Origin: Candidatus Aenigmatarchaeota archaeon
Lineage (GTDB): Archaea > Aenigmatarchaeota > Aenigmatarchaeia > CG10238-14
Length of the DNA stretch: 7,034 nucleotides
Direction: 5' to 3'
Assembly: GCA_025058005.1 (NCBI GenBank)
Contig: JANXDN010000020.1
Span: 1 to 7,034 of the forward strand
Below the pieces are notes generated by a model that did not search any database, had not been told where the DNA came from, and saw only the letters and a list, made by a program, of their open reading frames with translations. Position numbers and translations under genes: made by a program. The stretch's first letter is position 1. Every line of letters begins with the position of its first letter. This document shows, one piece after another, positions 1-6,328 of this stretch.

Positions 1-45
1 CAAATTGGGACAACAGGGAAGTTGAAGCAACAGGAGCAACCTCTG

Positions 46-598
46 CTAAATAATCAACCGCCTACTACAAATACCCCATTGACAAACCAAACCAGGACAA
101 CATGGAATTCCAGGACAACCAGAAGCACCATCTCGAAGACAAAGAGTCGTAGTCGTCACCACAGTCGTCGTAGTAGGCGTCGTAGTCGTCGTCACAATAG
201 TCGTCACCACAGTCGTCGTAGTCACACCACCACCTGCAGTCGAATAATAAAACGAAGTTGAATACGAACTACCTTTACTCATCACAATAATTTTATGAAA
301 ACCTTCAGAAAGAGAAGCAGAAAACGTAACTCTGCCTACTTGATTCGGCTCTATTCTATCACTACCCTCTATCGTCGCACTCACCATTTGACCATCAATA
401 ACCACTTTTAAATCATTTTGCATAATTGGTTGCGTGCCATAATTCGAAATAATTATTTTGTTCCCAGAAATTTCAAGAATCTGAAAACTACTCGACGTTG
501 TTCTTTCTGCAACATTGCTAATAAAAAAGTACGCAGTCGCAGCTAGCCCAATAGTTATCACAAGCAAGAGTAGCTATAACAGAAGATATACCCTTCAT
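46..598 (-). CDS. Pilin-like surface protein with Thr-rich stalk and knottin-like Cys tip; frameshifted at the signal peptide
   Basis: Unnamed secreted protein, probably assembled into or anchored at the cell surface. Reading from the ATG at 598-596, the first residues are MKGISSVIATL, the hallmark of archaeal type IV pilins, which a prepilin peptidase cuts after the Gly. This frame stops after 26 codons. The rest of the hydrophobic helix (LVITIGLAATAYFFIS) lies in the next frame, which is open from a TTG at 567 to the TAG at 46-48. Numbered from that TTG, residues 22-110 look like a pilin-type beta domain (NYGTQPI, IEPNQVG). Residues 115-141 are Thr/Val. Residues 143-167 hold six cysteines spaced C-x7-C-x4-CC-x4-C-x4-C, as in cystine-knot miniproteins. 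The stalk uses mostly ACG for Thr, unlike the other Thr linkers here. No ribosome-binding site precedes the ATG. The TTG start alone would lack the sorting signal, so I extend the gene to 598. It may be a sequence error, a pseudogene or a switchable gene. Confidence 0.7.
67..141 (-). other. Six-cysteine knottin-like domain coding segment
   Basis: This segment encodes C-x7-C-x4-C-C-x4-C-x4-C at the end of the pilin-like protein. A central CC pair with two cysteines on either side is the inhibitor-cystine-knot framework. The match is by cysteine spacing only. No homologous family is identified, and disulfide formation is inferred from the predicted extracellular location. Confidence 0.5.
145..225 (-). 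repeat. Thr-rich stalk repeat (two 25-bp identical copies, 48-bp period)
   Basis: The segment encodes 27 residues of almost only Thr and Val. On the plus strand, 150-174 and 198-222 are identical. The spacing of 48 bases is 16 codons, so the duplication stays in frame (TTTTVVTT recurs 16 residues later). Such repeats change length easily by slippage. The stalk is probably an extended, O-glycosylated spacer, as in other surface proteins with Thr runs. Confidence 0.6.
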
Positions 599-620
599 TA
601 AAATTAATTTATATTTTCTT

Positions 621-629
621 CTTTATTAA
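621..629 (-). promoter_or_regulatory. Possible TATA box of the pilin-like gene
   Basis: On the minus strand TTAATAAAG lies about 26 bases before the ATG at 598, which would give a leaderless transcript. That agrees with the lack of a Shine-Dalgarno motif. A second AT-rich match, AATATAAAT at 607-615, is too close to the start unless the gene starts further inside. Confidence 0.3.
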
Positions 630-682
630 TGTTTTCACAAGGTTTTTTTTATCAAATTGTAGTAAAATATTTAAAATTAATG

Positions 683-690
683 TTTAAATA
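683..690 (+). promoter_or_regulatory. TATA box of ftsZ
   Basis: TTTAAATA is centred about 28 bases before the ATG at 715, the usual archaeal distance from TATA box to transcription start. The ftsZ message would be leaderless or nearly so. A GTGA at 707-710, four bases before the ATG, could serve as a weak ribosome-binding site if transcription starts earlier. Confidence 0.5.
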
Positions 691-714
691 TTTTTCAACA
701 AAATAAGTGATTTT

Positions 715-1800
715 ATGGCAATAAAACTTGATGCAAAACAAAGCAAAACAAAAAGAATTGACGAAGAATTAAAACAACTTTTGGAGTCAAAATTCAACAA
801 AATAAAAATAGTCGGTTGCGGTGGCGCTGGCAACAACACAATTACAAGACTTTTGGATGCTGGAATAGATGGCGCCGAAACAATAGCTATAAACACAGAC
901 GCACAGGATTTGCTTTATTCTGAAGCTCACACCAAAATACTCATCGGGAAAAATCTTACAAGAGGTTTAGGTGCAGGCGGCGATCCGCAAGTTGGTATGG
1001 AGGCAGCAAAGGAAAGCAAAGACGATATAAGAAAAGCATTGGAAGGAAGTGATATGATTTTTATTACGTGCGGTTTGGGTGGTGGCACTGGCACAGGTTC
1101 TGCACCTATTGTAGCTGATATAGCAAAATCCATGAACATTTTAACAGTTGCTGTTGTTACTTTGCCATTTAGTATGGAGGGTCAAGTAAGAATGAAAAAT
1201 GCTTTGCATGGCTTGAAACAGTTGAGAAATACTGTAGACACTATTGTAATTATACCGAACGACAAGCTTTTGGATGTTTTGCCTGATGTTTCTTTGAGCA
1301 AAGCCTTTAAAGCGTTAGATGAAATATTGGTGAATGCCGTCAAAGGTTCTGTGGAACTTATTACAACTCCAGGTTTAGTGAATTTAGATTTTGCAGACGT
1401 AAAAGCAGTAATGAAAGAAGGTGGTTTAGCTATGATAGGTTTAGGCGAGAGTAGTTCAGAATCAAGAGCTATAGAAGCTATAAGTAAAGCAGTAAATTCA
1501 CCTTTCTTACCAGTAGACATAGAGGGCGCTACCGGTGCTTTGATAAGCATAATAGGGGGTCCTAATATGACTTTGAGCGAAGCAAACGAAATAGTAAAGT
1601 TTGTTGCAGAGAAACTAGACGAAGAAGCAAAAATAATTTGGGGCGCCAAGCTTGATGATTCTTTGAAAGATAAAATAAGAGCTATGGTTATAATCACAGG
1701 AGTAAAAGAAAAAGAAGTTTACGGACAAGTTAATATGATTCAAAGTTTGAAAAAAACCAATAGACTTGAAGAAATTTTGGGAATAAAGTTTATTGGTTGA
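715..1800 (+). CDS. ftsZ: Cell division GTPase FtsZ (archaeal FtsZ1 type)
   Basis: Tubulin-family GTPase that polymerises into the cytokinetic ring at mid-cell. All key elements are present in 361 residues, a normal archaeal length: nucleotide loop GCGGAGNN (34-41), NTDAQ (60-64), GLGAGGDP (84-91), tubulin signature GLGGGTGTGSAP (120-131), PFSMEGQVR (151-159), and synergy loop NLDFADVK (223-230) with the catalytic Asp residues that complete the neighbour's GTP site. The N-terminal helix (about 15-28) and the run from KIVGCGGAGNN onward resemble methanogen FtsZ1 as I recall it. The C-terminal domain (about 230-330) is followed by a short tail ending LGIKFIG, a likely docking peptide for a membrane tether such as SepF. 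The gene stands alone between a divergent pilin-like gene and a convergent surface-protein gene. The often adjacent secE/spt5 genes are not in the window. Intact, no oddities. Confidence 0.97.
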   Translation: MAIKLDAKQSKTKRIDEELKQLLESKFNKIKIVGCGGAGNNTITRLLDAGIDGAETIAINTDAQDLLYSEAHTKILIGKNLTRGLGAGGDPQVGMEAAKESKDDIRKALEGSDMIFITCGLGGGTGTGSAPIVADIAKSMNILTVAVVTLPFSMEGQVRMKNALHGLKQLRNTVDTIVIIPNDKLLDVLPDVSLSKAFKALDEILVNAVKGSVELITTPGLVNLDFADVKAVMKEGGLAMIGLGESSSESRAIEAISKAVNSPFLPVDIEGATGALISIIGGPNMTLSEANEIVKFVAEKLDEEAKIIWGAKLDDSLKDKIRAMVIITGVKEKEVYGQVNMIQSLKKTNRLEEILGIKFIG

Positions 1801-1809
1801 GTTAATACA

Positions 1810-1863
1810 TTTTTCACAAGCGAATCTTTAATTATTTAATAAGACATGTGTTGTGAAATTTTT
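1810..1863 (+). terminator. Possible ftsZ termination region
   Basis: An oligo-T tract (1810-1814) lies ten bases after the ftsZ stop, and archaeal RNA polymerase can terminate on such tracts. TTTCACAA (1812-1819) and TTGTGAAA (1851-1858) are complementary but separated by 31 bases, so the stem is weak. The region separates two convergent genes. Confidence 0.3.
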
Positions 1864-1883
1864 ACAGAAATTCTACGAACCTA

Positions 1884-4208
1884 TTAATGCCTCCATCCCT
1901 TACCAACTATGTAATAACCTTTTCTTCCAAACAACTTTGGATAATAATACCAAAGGATAATTGACAAGAATAATATTGCTAAAACAATTGCAGTCCACTT
2001 GAACACTGTTGCAGCGATTAAACCCGTAGTTTTTTGTTTTTCTTGAATTGTTGTTGTTGTAACTACGGGTGTTGTCGTGGGCAATTCTCTTTCTTTTATC
2101 TGTAAATACATACTCTTCGTATAGGTCTTTGTCCCATATTCAGATCTTGAAGGAAATCTAAAGAAAAATTTATATGTGTAAATTTTAGCGTCCAAGGGCA
2201 AGCTTATTTTCATCTTTACAACTTTTTCTTCTTTTGGTTTTAATACATCTATCTCTTTCGGTACAAAACTATACCAGTTAGAGTTGAAACCATCAACATC
2301 CACAAGCACTGATATATTGTATATAGGATAATCCAAAGGATTGTAAAACTTTATTTCAATAAAAACATTTTCACCTTGCAACAATTCAACTTTGTTCGGC
2401 ATTGTTATGTTGATATTGCCTTGCTCTATTATTTTTACAGTTGTAGTTGTGCCATCGCTGTCACCAGTTTGCGAAGTCGGTGAGCTTGGTTTCTCAAAAA
2501 CAGGCTGATAAGAGATTACATAAGATTTTGTAAGATAATTGTTACCTTCATCTCTCTCAAACACCTTGTTTTCCTGGTCGACTATTACTTTTATCTCATG
2601 TTGCCCTTTTGGTAGATTTTGAATTATCAAGTCAAATGAATGTTGTTGGTTTGCTTCCAATGTTTGAATATTTCTGCTGTCAAGATATGTAGAGTCAAAC
2701 ATCACAACAACTTTAAAGTTTCTTGCGATACTGTTTCCAATGTTTTTTGTTGTTATCCTTATATTCAAAGTTCCACCTTCTACTGGTTCGTTTAAGAATA
2801 TGATGGACTCTGCCAACAAGTCAGGCAAGCCTTTGAGAAAACCGTTTTCATATATATAGTCATACTTTCCATCAGAGTCTACATCTATAGCGTAAACACT
2901 TGGCTGCAACAATAAAAGGTTTGTCACTATTCCTCTACTCGGGTCCCAATATTTTTCATACACACCGTCCCTACCCAAGTCTACTAAGAATTGTTTTGAG
3001 CCATCCCCATACACGTTTATTTGCAACAAACTATATTCGCCTAAAAAAGGTCTTGTTGGAACAACAAATTCTCCATTCAACAGCCAATTAACCGAGTTTT
3101 TAAAAGCAATTTCAACTTCATCTGTCCAGTAAAGCGGTTGAGTTACGCCGAAAAACACTACTCTTGCCGAGGTGATGTTGTTATTTATCAAAACAGTTCC
3201 AGCCTCAGCATACGCAATTACAGCATATTGATTTGAGCTTACTAGTGTTGCTGCTGGGGTTAACACCGAGCGAGTTATTTCCAGATTCAATACAGGATAA
3301 TTATTTATTATATGCGACCTTATCCTGCTTCCTATTGGAAATCCTGCAAGCATTGTTGAATTATCTATGACATTTAGATAAATTATGTTACTTGAAAACA
3401 CCGAACCTATAGCACCAGGGTAAATCCACCCAAAATCATCGGGATAAGTAGAATCTATAGCTATTGTTGGCTTGCTGTTGACAGGAAGTGTTGCAACAAA
3501 ATCATCTAAATATTGGTGAGCATAAACATTTGATGGTCTGCCAGCTATGACAATTGCAGAAAAAGTGTTAAAATCATAACTCTGATAATTATTTGCATCT
3601 ATTAGTATGACATCATGTCCCATGTCTTTTAGAATTCTATGAATTCTGTATTCATGCACATAGTCTAAATTGCTTGCGTTTTTAACTACCAAAGCAATGT
3701 TTGCACCTTCAGCTAAAGGCAAAATCAACAAAGCAATAAGAAATATCTTGGCAAACTTTTTCAATACTATTACTAGCAAGACCAATAATAATGGTATGAT
3801 AAAGTAAAGGTATGGCGTTTGATTTTTTCTTTCACCTGTAGCTAATACTATTATTTCTGCTTGCAATGCTACAGGCACTTCACCCTCTTTCTCATAAGTA
3901 ACTATAACACCGCCATCATATCTCCCAGCTTTATCAACTTTTAATGTAAAATTTTCTTGTCGAAGCTCGCCAGGTTTTAATTGGATTTTCTCTGCAATAG
4001 AAATCTTGTCAACAATATCTCCTACAGGCTTAAAGCTTACAAATACTGTGTAATTGTTGCTGTTTTTCACTTCTATAAAACCATGCCAAACATTTGTTTC
4101 AGACAAATTAATTCTTGCAATCATTCTTGGCGGTCTTAGGTAGACTTCTAATGCGTATGCAGAAGACAAGAGCAATAATAGCATTAGAAGGATAATTGTT
4201 TTTCTCAT
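1884..4208 (-). CDS. Large cysteine-free surface protein: Ig-like, ThuA/GATase-like, CARDB-like and NEW3-like domains with C-terminal membrane anchor
   Basis: Function unknown; 774 residues, mostly outside the cell. A signal peptide (1-19, cut after AYA) is followed by an Ig-like domain (20-124). Next come two hydrophobic segments, 132-149 and 153-168, separated by basic KKFAK, forming a membrane hairpin. Residues 170-378 resemble the ThuA/class I glutamine amidotransferase fold (NIALVVKN, HEYRIHRILKDMGHDV, AIVIAGRP, and an end like RVVFFG..W..FKNSVNWLL). The whole protein has no cysteine, so a thiol nucleophile is excluded. Two Asp-rich loops follow, one DVDSDGKYD (442-450), typical of calcium sites. 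Then come a CARDB-like domain (about 463-565), a linker, an NEW3-like domain (about 600-705), a Thr linker (711-720), a membrane helix (about 731-755) and a basic tail. Several N-x-S/T sequons are present. GTGA lies six bases before the ATG. Likely an adhesin, sensor or envelope scaffold. Domain names are by eye and moderately sure. Confidence 0.85.
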   Translation of the reverse strand: MRKTIILLMLLLLLSSAYALEVYLRPPRMIARINLSETNVWHGFIEVKNSNNYTVFVSFKPVGDIVDKISIAEKIQLKPGELRQENFTLKVDKAGRYDGGVIVTYEKEGEVPVALQAEIIVLATGERKNQTPYLYFIIPLLLVLLVIVLKKFAKIFLIALLILPLAEGANIALVVKNASNLDYVHEYRIHRILKDMGHDVILIDANNYQSYDFNTFSAIVIAGRPSNVYAHQYLDDFVATLPVNSKPTIAIDSTYPDDFGWIYPGAIGSVFSSNIIYLNVIDNSTMLAGFPIGSRIRSHIINNYPVLNLEITRSVLTPAATLVSSNQYAVIAYAEAGTVLINNNITSARVVFFGVTQPLYWTDEVEIAFKNSVNWLLNGEFVVPTRPFLGEYSLLQINVYGDGSKQFLVDLGRDGVYEKYWDPSRGIVTNLLLLQPSVYAIDVDSDGKYDYIYENGFLKGLPDLLAESIIFLNEPVEGGTLNIRITTKNIGNSIARNFKVVVMFDSTYLDSRNIQTLEANQQHSFDLIIQNLPKGQHEIKVIVDQENKVFERDEGNNYLTKSYVISYQPVFEKPSSPTSQTGDSDGTTTTVKIIEQGNINITMPNKVELLQGENVFIEIKFYNPLDYPIYNISVLVDVDGFNSNWYSFVPKEIDVLKPKEEKVVKMKISLPLDAKIYTYKFFFRFPSRSEYGTKTYTKSMYLQIKERELPTTTPVVTTTTIQEKQKTTGLIAATVFKWTAIVLAILFLSIILWYYYPKLFGRKGYYIVGKGWRH

Positions 4209-4214
4209 ATTTCT

Positions 4215-4218
4215 TCAC
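4215..4218 (-). promoter_or_regulatory. Ribosome-binding site of the 774-residue surface protein
   Basis: GTGA on the minus strand is six bases before the ATG at 4208-4206. It supports this start, which is also followed directly by a good signal peptide. Confidence 0.5.
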
Positions 4219-4244
4219 AACTGAAGTATAGTAAAAAATTAAAA

Positions 4245-4252
4245 TATTTAAA
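4245..4252 (-). promoter_or_regulatory. TATA box of the 774-residue surface protein gene
   Basis: TTTAAATA on the minus strand sits about 40 bases before the start codon. This predicts a transcription start near 4222 and a short leader of about 14 bases that holds the GTGA ribosome-binding site. Confidence 0.5.
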
Positions 4253-4319
4253 TTTTGGTTTATGCTATTCAATAGAAAAATTTTTTCGATCTACAATTTT
4301 TATGCGATATATGTTTTTG

Positions 4320-4327
4320 TTATAATG
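4320..4327 (+). promoter_or_regulatory. Possible TATA element of the YbaK-type gene
   Basis: TTATAATG would place a transcription start near 4349, about 15 bases before the ATG at 4365. No clear Shine-Dalgarno motif follows. The nearby GATATATG at 4306-4313 is an alternative. The 156 bases between this gene and the divergent surface-protein gene carry both promoters and nothing else recognised. Confidence 0.25.
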
Positions 4328-4364
4328 GAAAATCTTATCAAAATCTTTACCCTTATTACAACAT

Positions 4365-4829
4365 ATGGACGTTTTTCTCAAAGTTATTGATGTGTTGTTA
4401 AGAGAAAGGGTAGATTTTATAGTTTTATCTCATGAACCAGTTATCACTTCCGAAGAAGCTGCTTTAGCAAGAGGCACGTCTTTAGAGAGCGGAGCTAAAG
4501 CGATAATAGCTAAAGTAGAAGATTTTATGATGTTCGTCCTACCTTCCAATTTAAAGATAGACTCGAGGAAGATAAAAAAGATTTTCAATTCCAAAAATTT
4601 TAGGTTCGCTACGGATGAAGAGCTTTATAACTTGACATCATGTAAAAAAGGTGCAGTTCCGCCTTTTGGCTTTATTTTTGGCTTGGAGACATATGTAGAT
4701 GAACACTTGCTTAAGCAAAAAGAAATCAATTTTAATGCGGGAAGAAATGATGTTTCAATTCACATGAAATTAAAAGATTATTTGAAAATTGTAAAACCAA
4801 AAATAGAAAAATTTAGCCAAGATTTTTAG
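4365..4829 (+). CDS. YbaK/ProX-type aminoacyl-tRNA deacylase (trans-editing domain protein)
   Basis: Free-standing editing domain that hydrolyses wrongly charged aminoacyl-tRNA in the cytoplasm; family members act on Cys- or Ala-tRNA(Pro) and related mischarged tRNAs. The 154 residues cover the full fold: SEEAALARGTSLESGAKAII (29-48), Lys45 and Lys50 near the place of the conserved catalytic Lys, a central VLPSNLKIDSRKIKKIF stretch (58-74), the GAVPPFG loop (96-102) that shapes the 3'-end pocket, and FNAGRNDVSIHM (123-134) near the end, where relatives have an NAGS-like motif. The amino-acid specificity cannot be read from the sequence. The gene is monocistronic. Its TAG (4827-4829) overlaps the TAA of the convergent surface-protein gene by three bases within TTAG. 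No synthetase gene is adjacent. Confidence 0.88.
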   Translation: MDVFLKVIDVLLRERVDFIVLSHEPVITSEEAALARGTSLESGAKAIIAKVEDFMMFVLPSNLKIDSRKIKKIFNSKNFRFATDEELYNLTSCKKGAVPPFGFIFGLETYVDEHLLKQKEINFNAGRNDVSIHMKLKDYLKIVKPKIEKFSQDF

Positions 4830-6319
4830 CGCCTTTTGTCTTTCATTGCTCTCTCTCTTATTTCCTTTATAACTTTCTTTCTTATTTTGTCATCAATATC
4901 TCTTTTTGGTTTTTCAATTGGTGCTTGCAATTGTTGACTTTTTTCTTGCTCCGGTTCTCTTATTTTTATTTCCACAAAATCTTGTGTATAGTCTTGTTCT
5001 TCCTCTGTAAATGCATATGCAGACCCCTTGGATCTTTTTTGTTTTGCTATTAAAGGTAAAGCTGCTAAAGTTATTACTAAACCTACCGGTATAACCACAA
5101 AATACCAGTAAGTGTTTACAACTTCTCCTACTTTACTAAACAAGCCGGTAGAAGATTGTTTTTGTGGCACAGTGGTTGTTGTTATAACTGTTGTAGTAGT
5201 TGTTGTTTTTGGTGCAGCAACAACAGCCAAAGTTATTGGTTTTTCATAGTTAACCGTTGTTTTAGCAACTAGCCTGAATACATAAGAGTCTTGCTTTGCA
5301 TTTCCAGGCACTTTAACTTTTACTGTGAGGTTAATGGTTTCACCTTTTTTGAGTGTAGAAGATGAAGGTGTTATTGTGAACCAGTTTGCGTCTAAATCTG
5401 CTACTTGAAATTGCACATCATACAAATCCTTTGCAGCATAAAATGTGCCTTTAATCGTTTTTTCTTCACCCGCAGCTATTTGTATAAAAGATGGAAAATC
5501 GTAAAATCCTGTTGGTTTGGAAGAGCCACCACCGCTTGCGCCACCTGTAGAGGTAGAACCTCCTGAATTGCTTGTAGAGCCGGAACTGCTAGGAGGATTG
5601 TTTTGTTGAGGAGGAATTGTGGTGGTTGTAGTTGTAGTTGCAACAGCGGTTGTTGTTTGAGTAAAAACGCTTCTACAATATCCGCTTGTTGGGTTGCCTA
5701 TCCACTCACAACCCGGTATCAAATTACAGGTGGAAAAACTTCTTCCTTGACAATTGGATGTGGTTGGTTGAACAGTTGTTGTAGTAACTTGAGTTGGAGT
5801 AGGCGTAATAGAATAGGCAGTTGTTGTTAAGGTTGTTGTAGTTGTTGCTCCTCCAGAACCAGTACAATATCCTGAAAAACCTATAGAAATCCAGATGCAG
5901 CCTGCTGCTCTACATGCAGATGGTGTTGTGTAAGAAGAGCAGCTTCCACTTGTTTGTTGAGTGGTTGTAGTTACAGTGTAAGAGCCAGAAGTTGCATAAA
6001 ATGAGCATTCCAAGCCAGCAGAAAAGTTGTTGTTCAAGTCTGTATACGTGACAAACATTCGAGCATAGGTATTAGCTGCTGCTCTAACTTCTACTAACTG
6101 TGAACCACCCGGAGGTATCTCAAAGTTGTTAGGTGAAACTGAAATAGCCGTTCCGCCTGTGTTTATAAACACTCCTACAGGCGTGGAATCTCTGTTGTAA
6201 AATCTGTAATTACCAGGAACTTCCGGTATGCCACAGGAAGCGGTGACTGCTAAAGCGGTCTGAAGCAGTGTGTGTTGTATTAATAGCAACAATAGTAGGA
6301 ATAAAAAATACTTTTTCAT
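4826..6319 (-). CDS. Thr-stalk membrane-anchored surface protein with tandem four-Cys modules and an NEW3-like domain
   Basis: Function unknown; 497 residues. A signal peptide (1-24, cut after ALA) leads to a beta-rich domain (25-112), probably closed by Cys29-Cys105. Two similar cysteine modules follow, 127-152 (C-x8-C-x4-C-x10-C) and 190-215 (C-x7-C-x5-C-x10-C), each with GC-x-W and ending GYC, separated by Thr-rich linker 158-187. After Thr run 221-236 and a Ser/Gly-rich hinge (244-268) comes an NEW3/Ig-like domain (about 271-369). Thr linker 371-384, a membrane helix (about 403-425) and a 72-residue cytoplasmic tail complete it. The tail is Glu/Gln-rich, then strongly basic (DDKIRKKVIKEIRERAMKDK). 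GGTGA four bases before the ATG fixes the start. The end from the Thr linker onward matches that of the 774-residue protein. The gene follows the trmO-like gene by 76 bases but has its own TATA box. Likely a glycosylated surface receptor or scaffold. Confidence 0.88.
   Translation of the reverse strand: MKKYFLFLLLLLLIQHTLLQTALAVTASCGIPEVPGNYRFYNRDSTPVGVFINTGGTAISVSPNNFEIPPGGSQLVEVRAAANTYARMFVTYTDLNNNFSAGLECSFYATSGSYTVTTTTQQTSGSCSSYTTPSACRAAGCIWISIGFSGYCTGSGGATTTTTLTTTAYSITPTPTQVTTTTVQPTTSNCQGRSFSTCNLIPGCEWIGNPTSGYCRSVFTQTTTAVATTTTTTTIPPQQNNPPSSSGSTSNSGGSTSTGGASGGGSSKPTGFYDFPSFIQIAAGEEKTIKGTFYAAKDLYDVQFQVADLDANWFTITPSSSTLKKGETINLTVKVKVPGNAKQDSYVFRLVAKTTVNYEKPITLAVVAAPKTTTTTTVITTTTVPQKQSSTGLFSKVGEVVNTYWYFVVIPVGLVITLAALPLIAKQKRSKGSAYAFTEEEQDYTQDFVEIKIREPEQEKSQQLQAPIEKPKRDIDDKIRKKVIKEIRERAMKDKRR
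5168..5209 (-). repeat. Thr codon run (stalk before the membrane anchor)
   Basis: The run encodes residues 371-384, almost only Thr, with ACA and ACT codons. Similar runs in this gene lie at 5612-5659 and within 5759-5848. They are low-complexity extracellular spacers, and their codon choice contrasts with the ACG-rich stalk of the pilin-like gene. Confidence 0.6.
5675..5752 (-). repeat. Second copy of the four-cysteine module
   Basis: Encodes residues 190-215 with C-x7-C-x5-C-x10-C, GCEW and a final SGYC. It is a diverged repeat of the module at 5864-5941. Shared features are the spacing, the GC-x-W core and the GYC end. The compact pattern recalls PSI-like small disulfide domains, but the family is not established. 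Confidence 0.55.
5864..5941 (-). repeat. First copy of the four-cysteine module
   Basis: Encodes residues 127-152 with C-x8-C-x4-C-x10-C, GCIW and a final SGYC. It pairs with the copy at 5675-5752, and a Thr-rich spacer of about 35 residues lies between them. Two internal disulfides per module are inferred from the even cysteine count and the predicted location outside the cell. Confidence 0.55.
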
Positions 6320-6323
6320 TTTC

Positions 6324-6328
6324 TCACC
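6324..6328 (-). promoter_or_regulatory. Ribosome-binding site of the 497-residue surface protein
   Basis: GGTGA on the minus strand, four bases before the ATG at 6319-6317, is the strongest Shine-Dalgarno match in the window. It decides the start codon. Confidence 0.6.

Noticed and set aside
145..225. Possible CRISPR-like or intergenic tandem repeat
   Set aside because: The repeat is in codon phase inside a coding region, and there are no unique spacers between regular repeats.
1..261. Plus-strand Arg/Ser-rich reading frame open from the window edge
   Set aside because: Its Arg and Ser codons are simply the reverse complement of the Thr run (ACG gives CGT, ACT gives AGT). The minus strand gives a coherent pilin-like domain, stalk and cysteine motif.
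1182..1697. Long minus-strand reading frame inside ftsZ
   Set aside because: It is a shadow of the intact ftsZ gene, with no start signal and no recognisable protein features.
632..1820. TTTTCACAAG present on both sides of ftsZ (632-641 and 1811-1820)
   Set aside because: A shared ten-base word is expected by chance in an AT-rich window of this size, and no further similarity surrounds the copies.
3762..3764. In-frame TTG as the start of a separate secreted protein
   Set aside because: No ribosome-binding site or TATA box lies upstream, and the upstream frame is open and has its own good signal peptide, promoter and GTGA.
5603..5830. Cysteine- and serine-rich plus-strand reading frame
   Set aside because: It is antisense to the Thr-rich linker and cysteine modules of the real minus-strand gene; its composition comes from the repeats.
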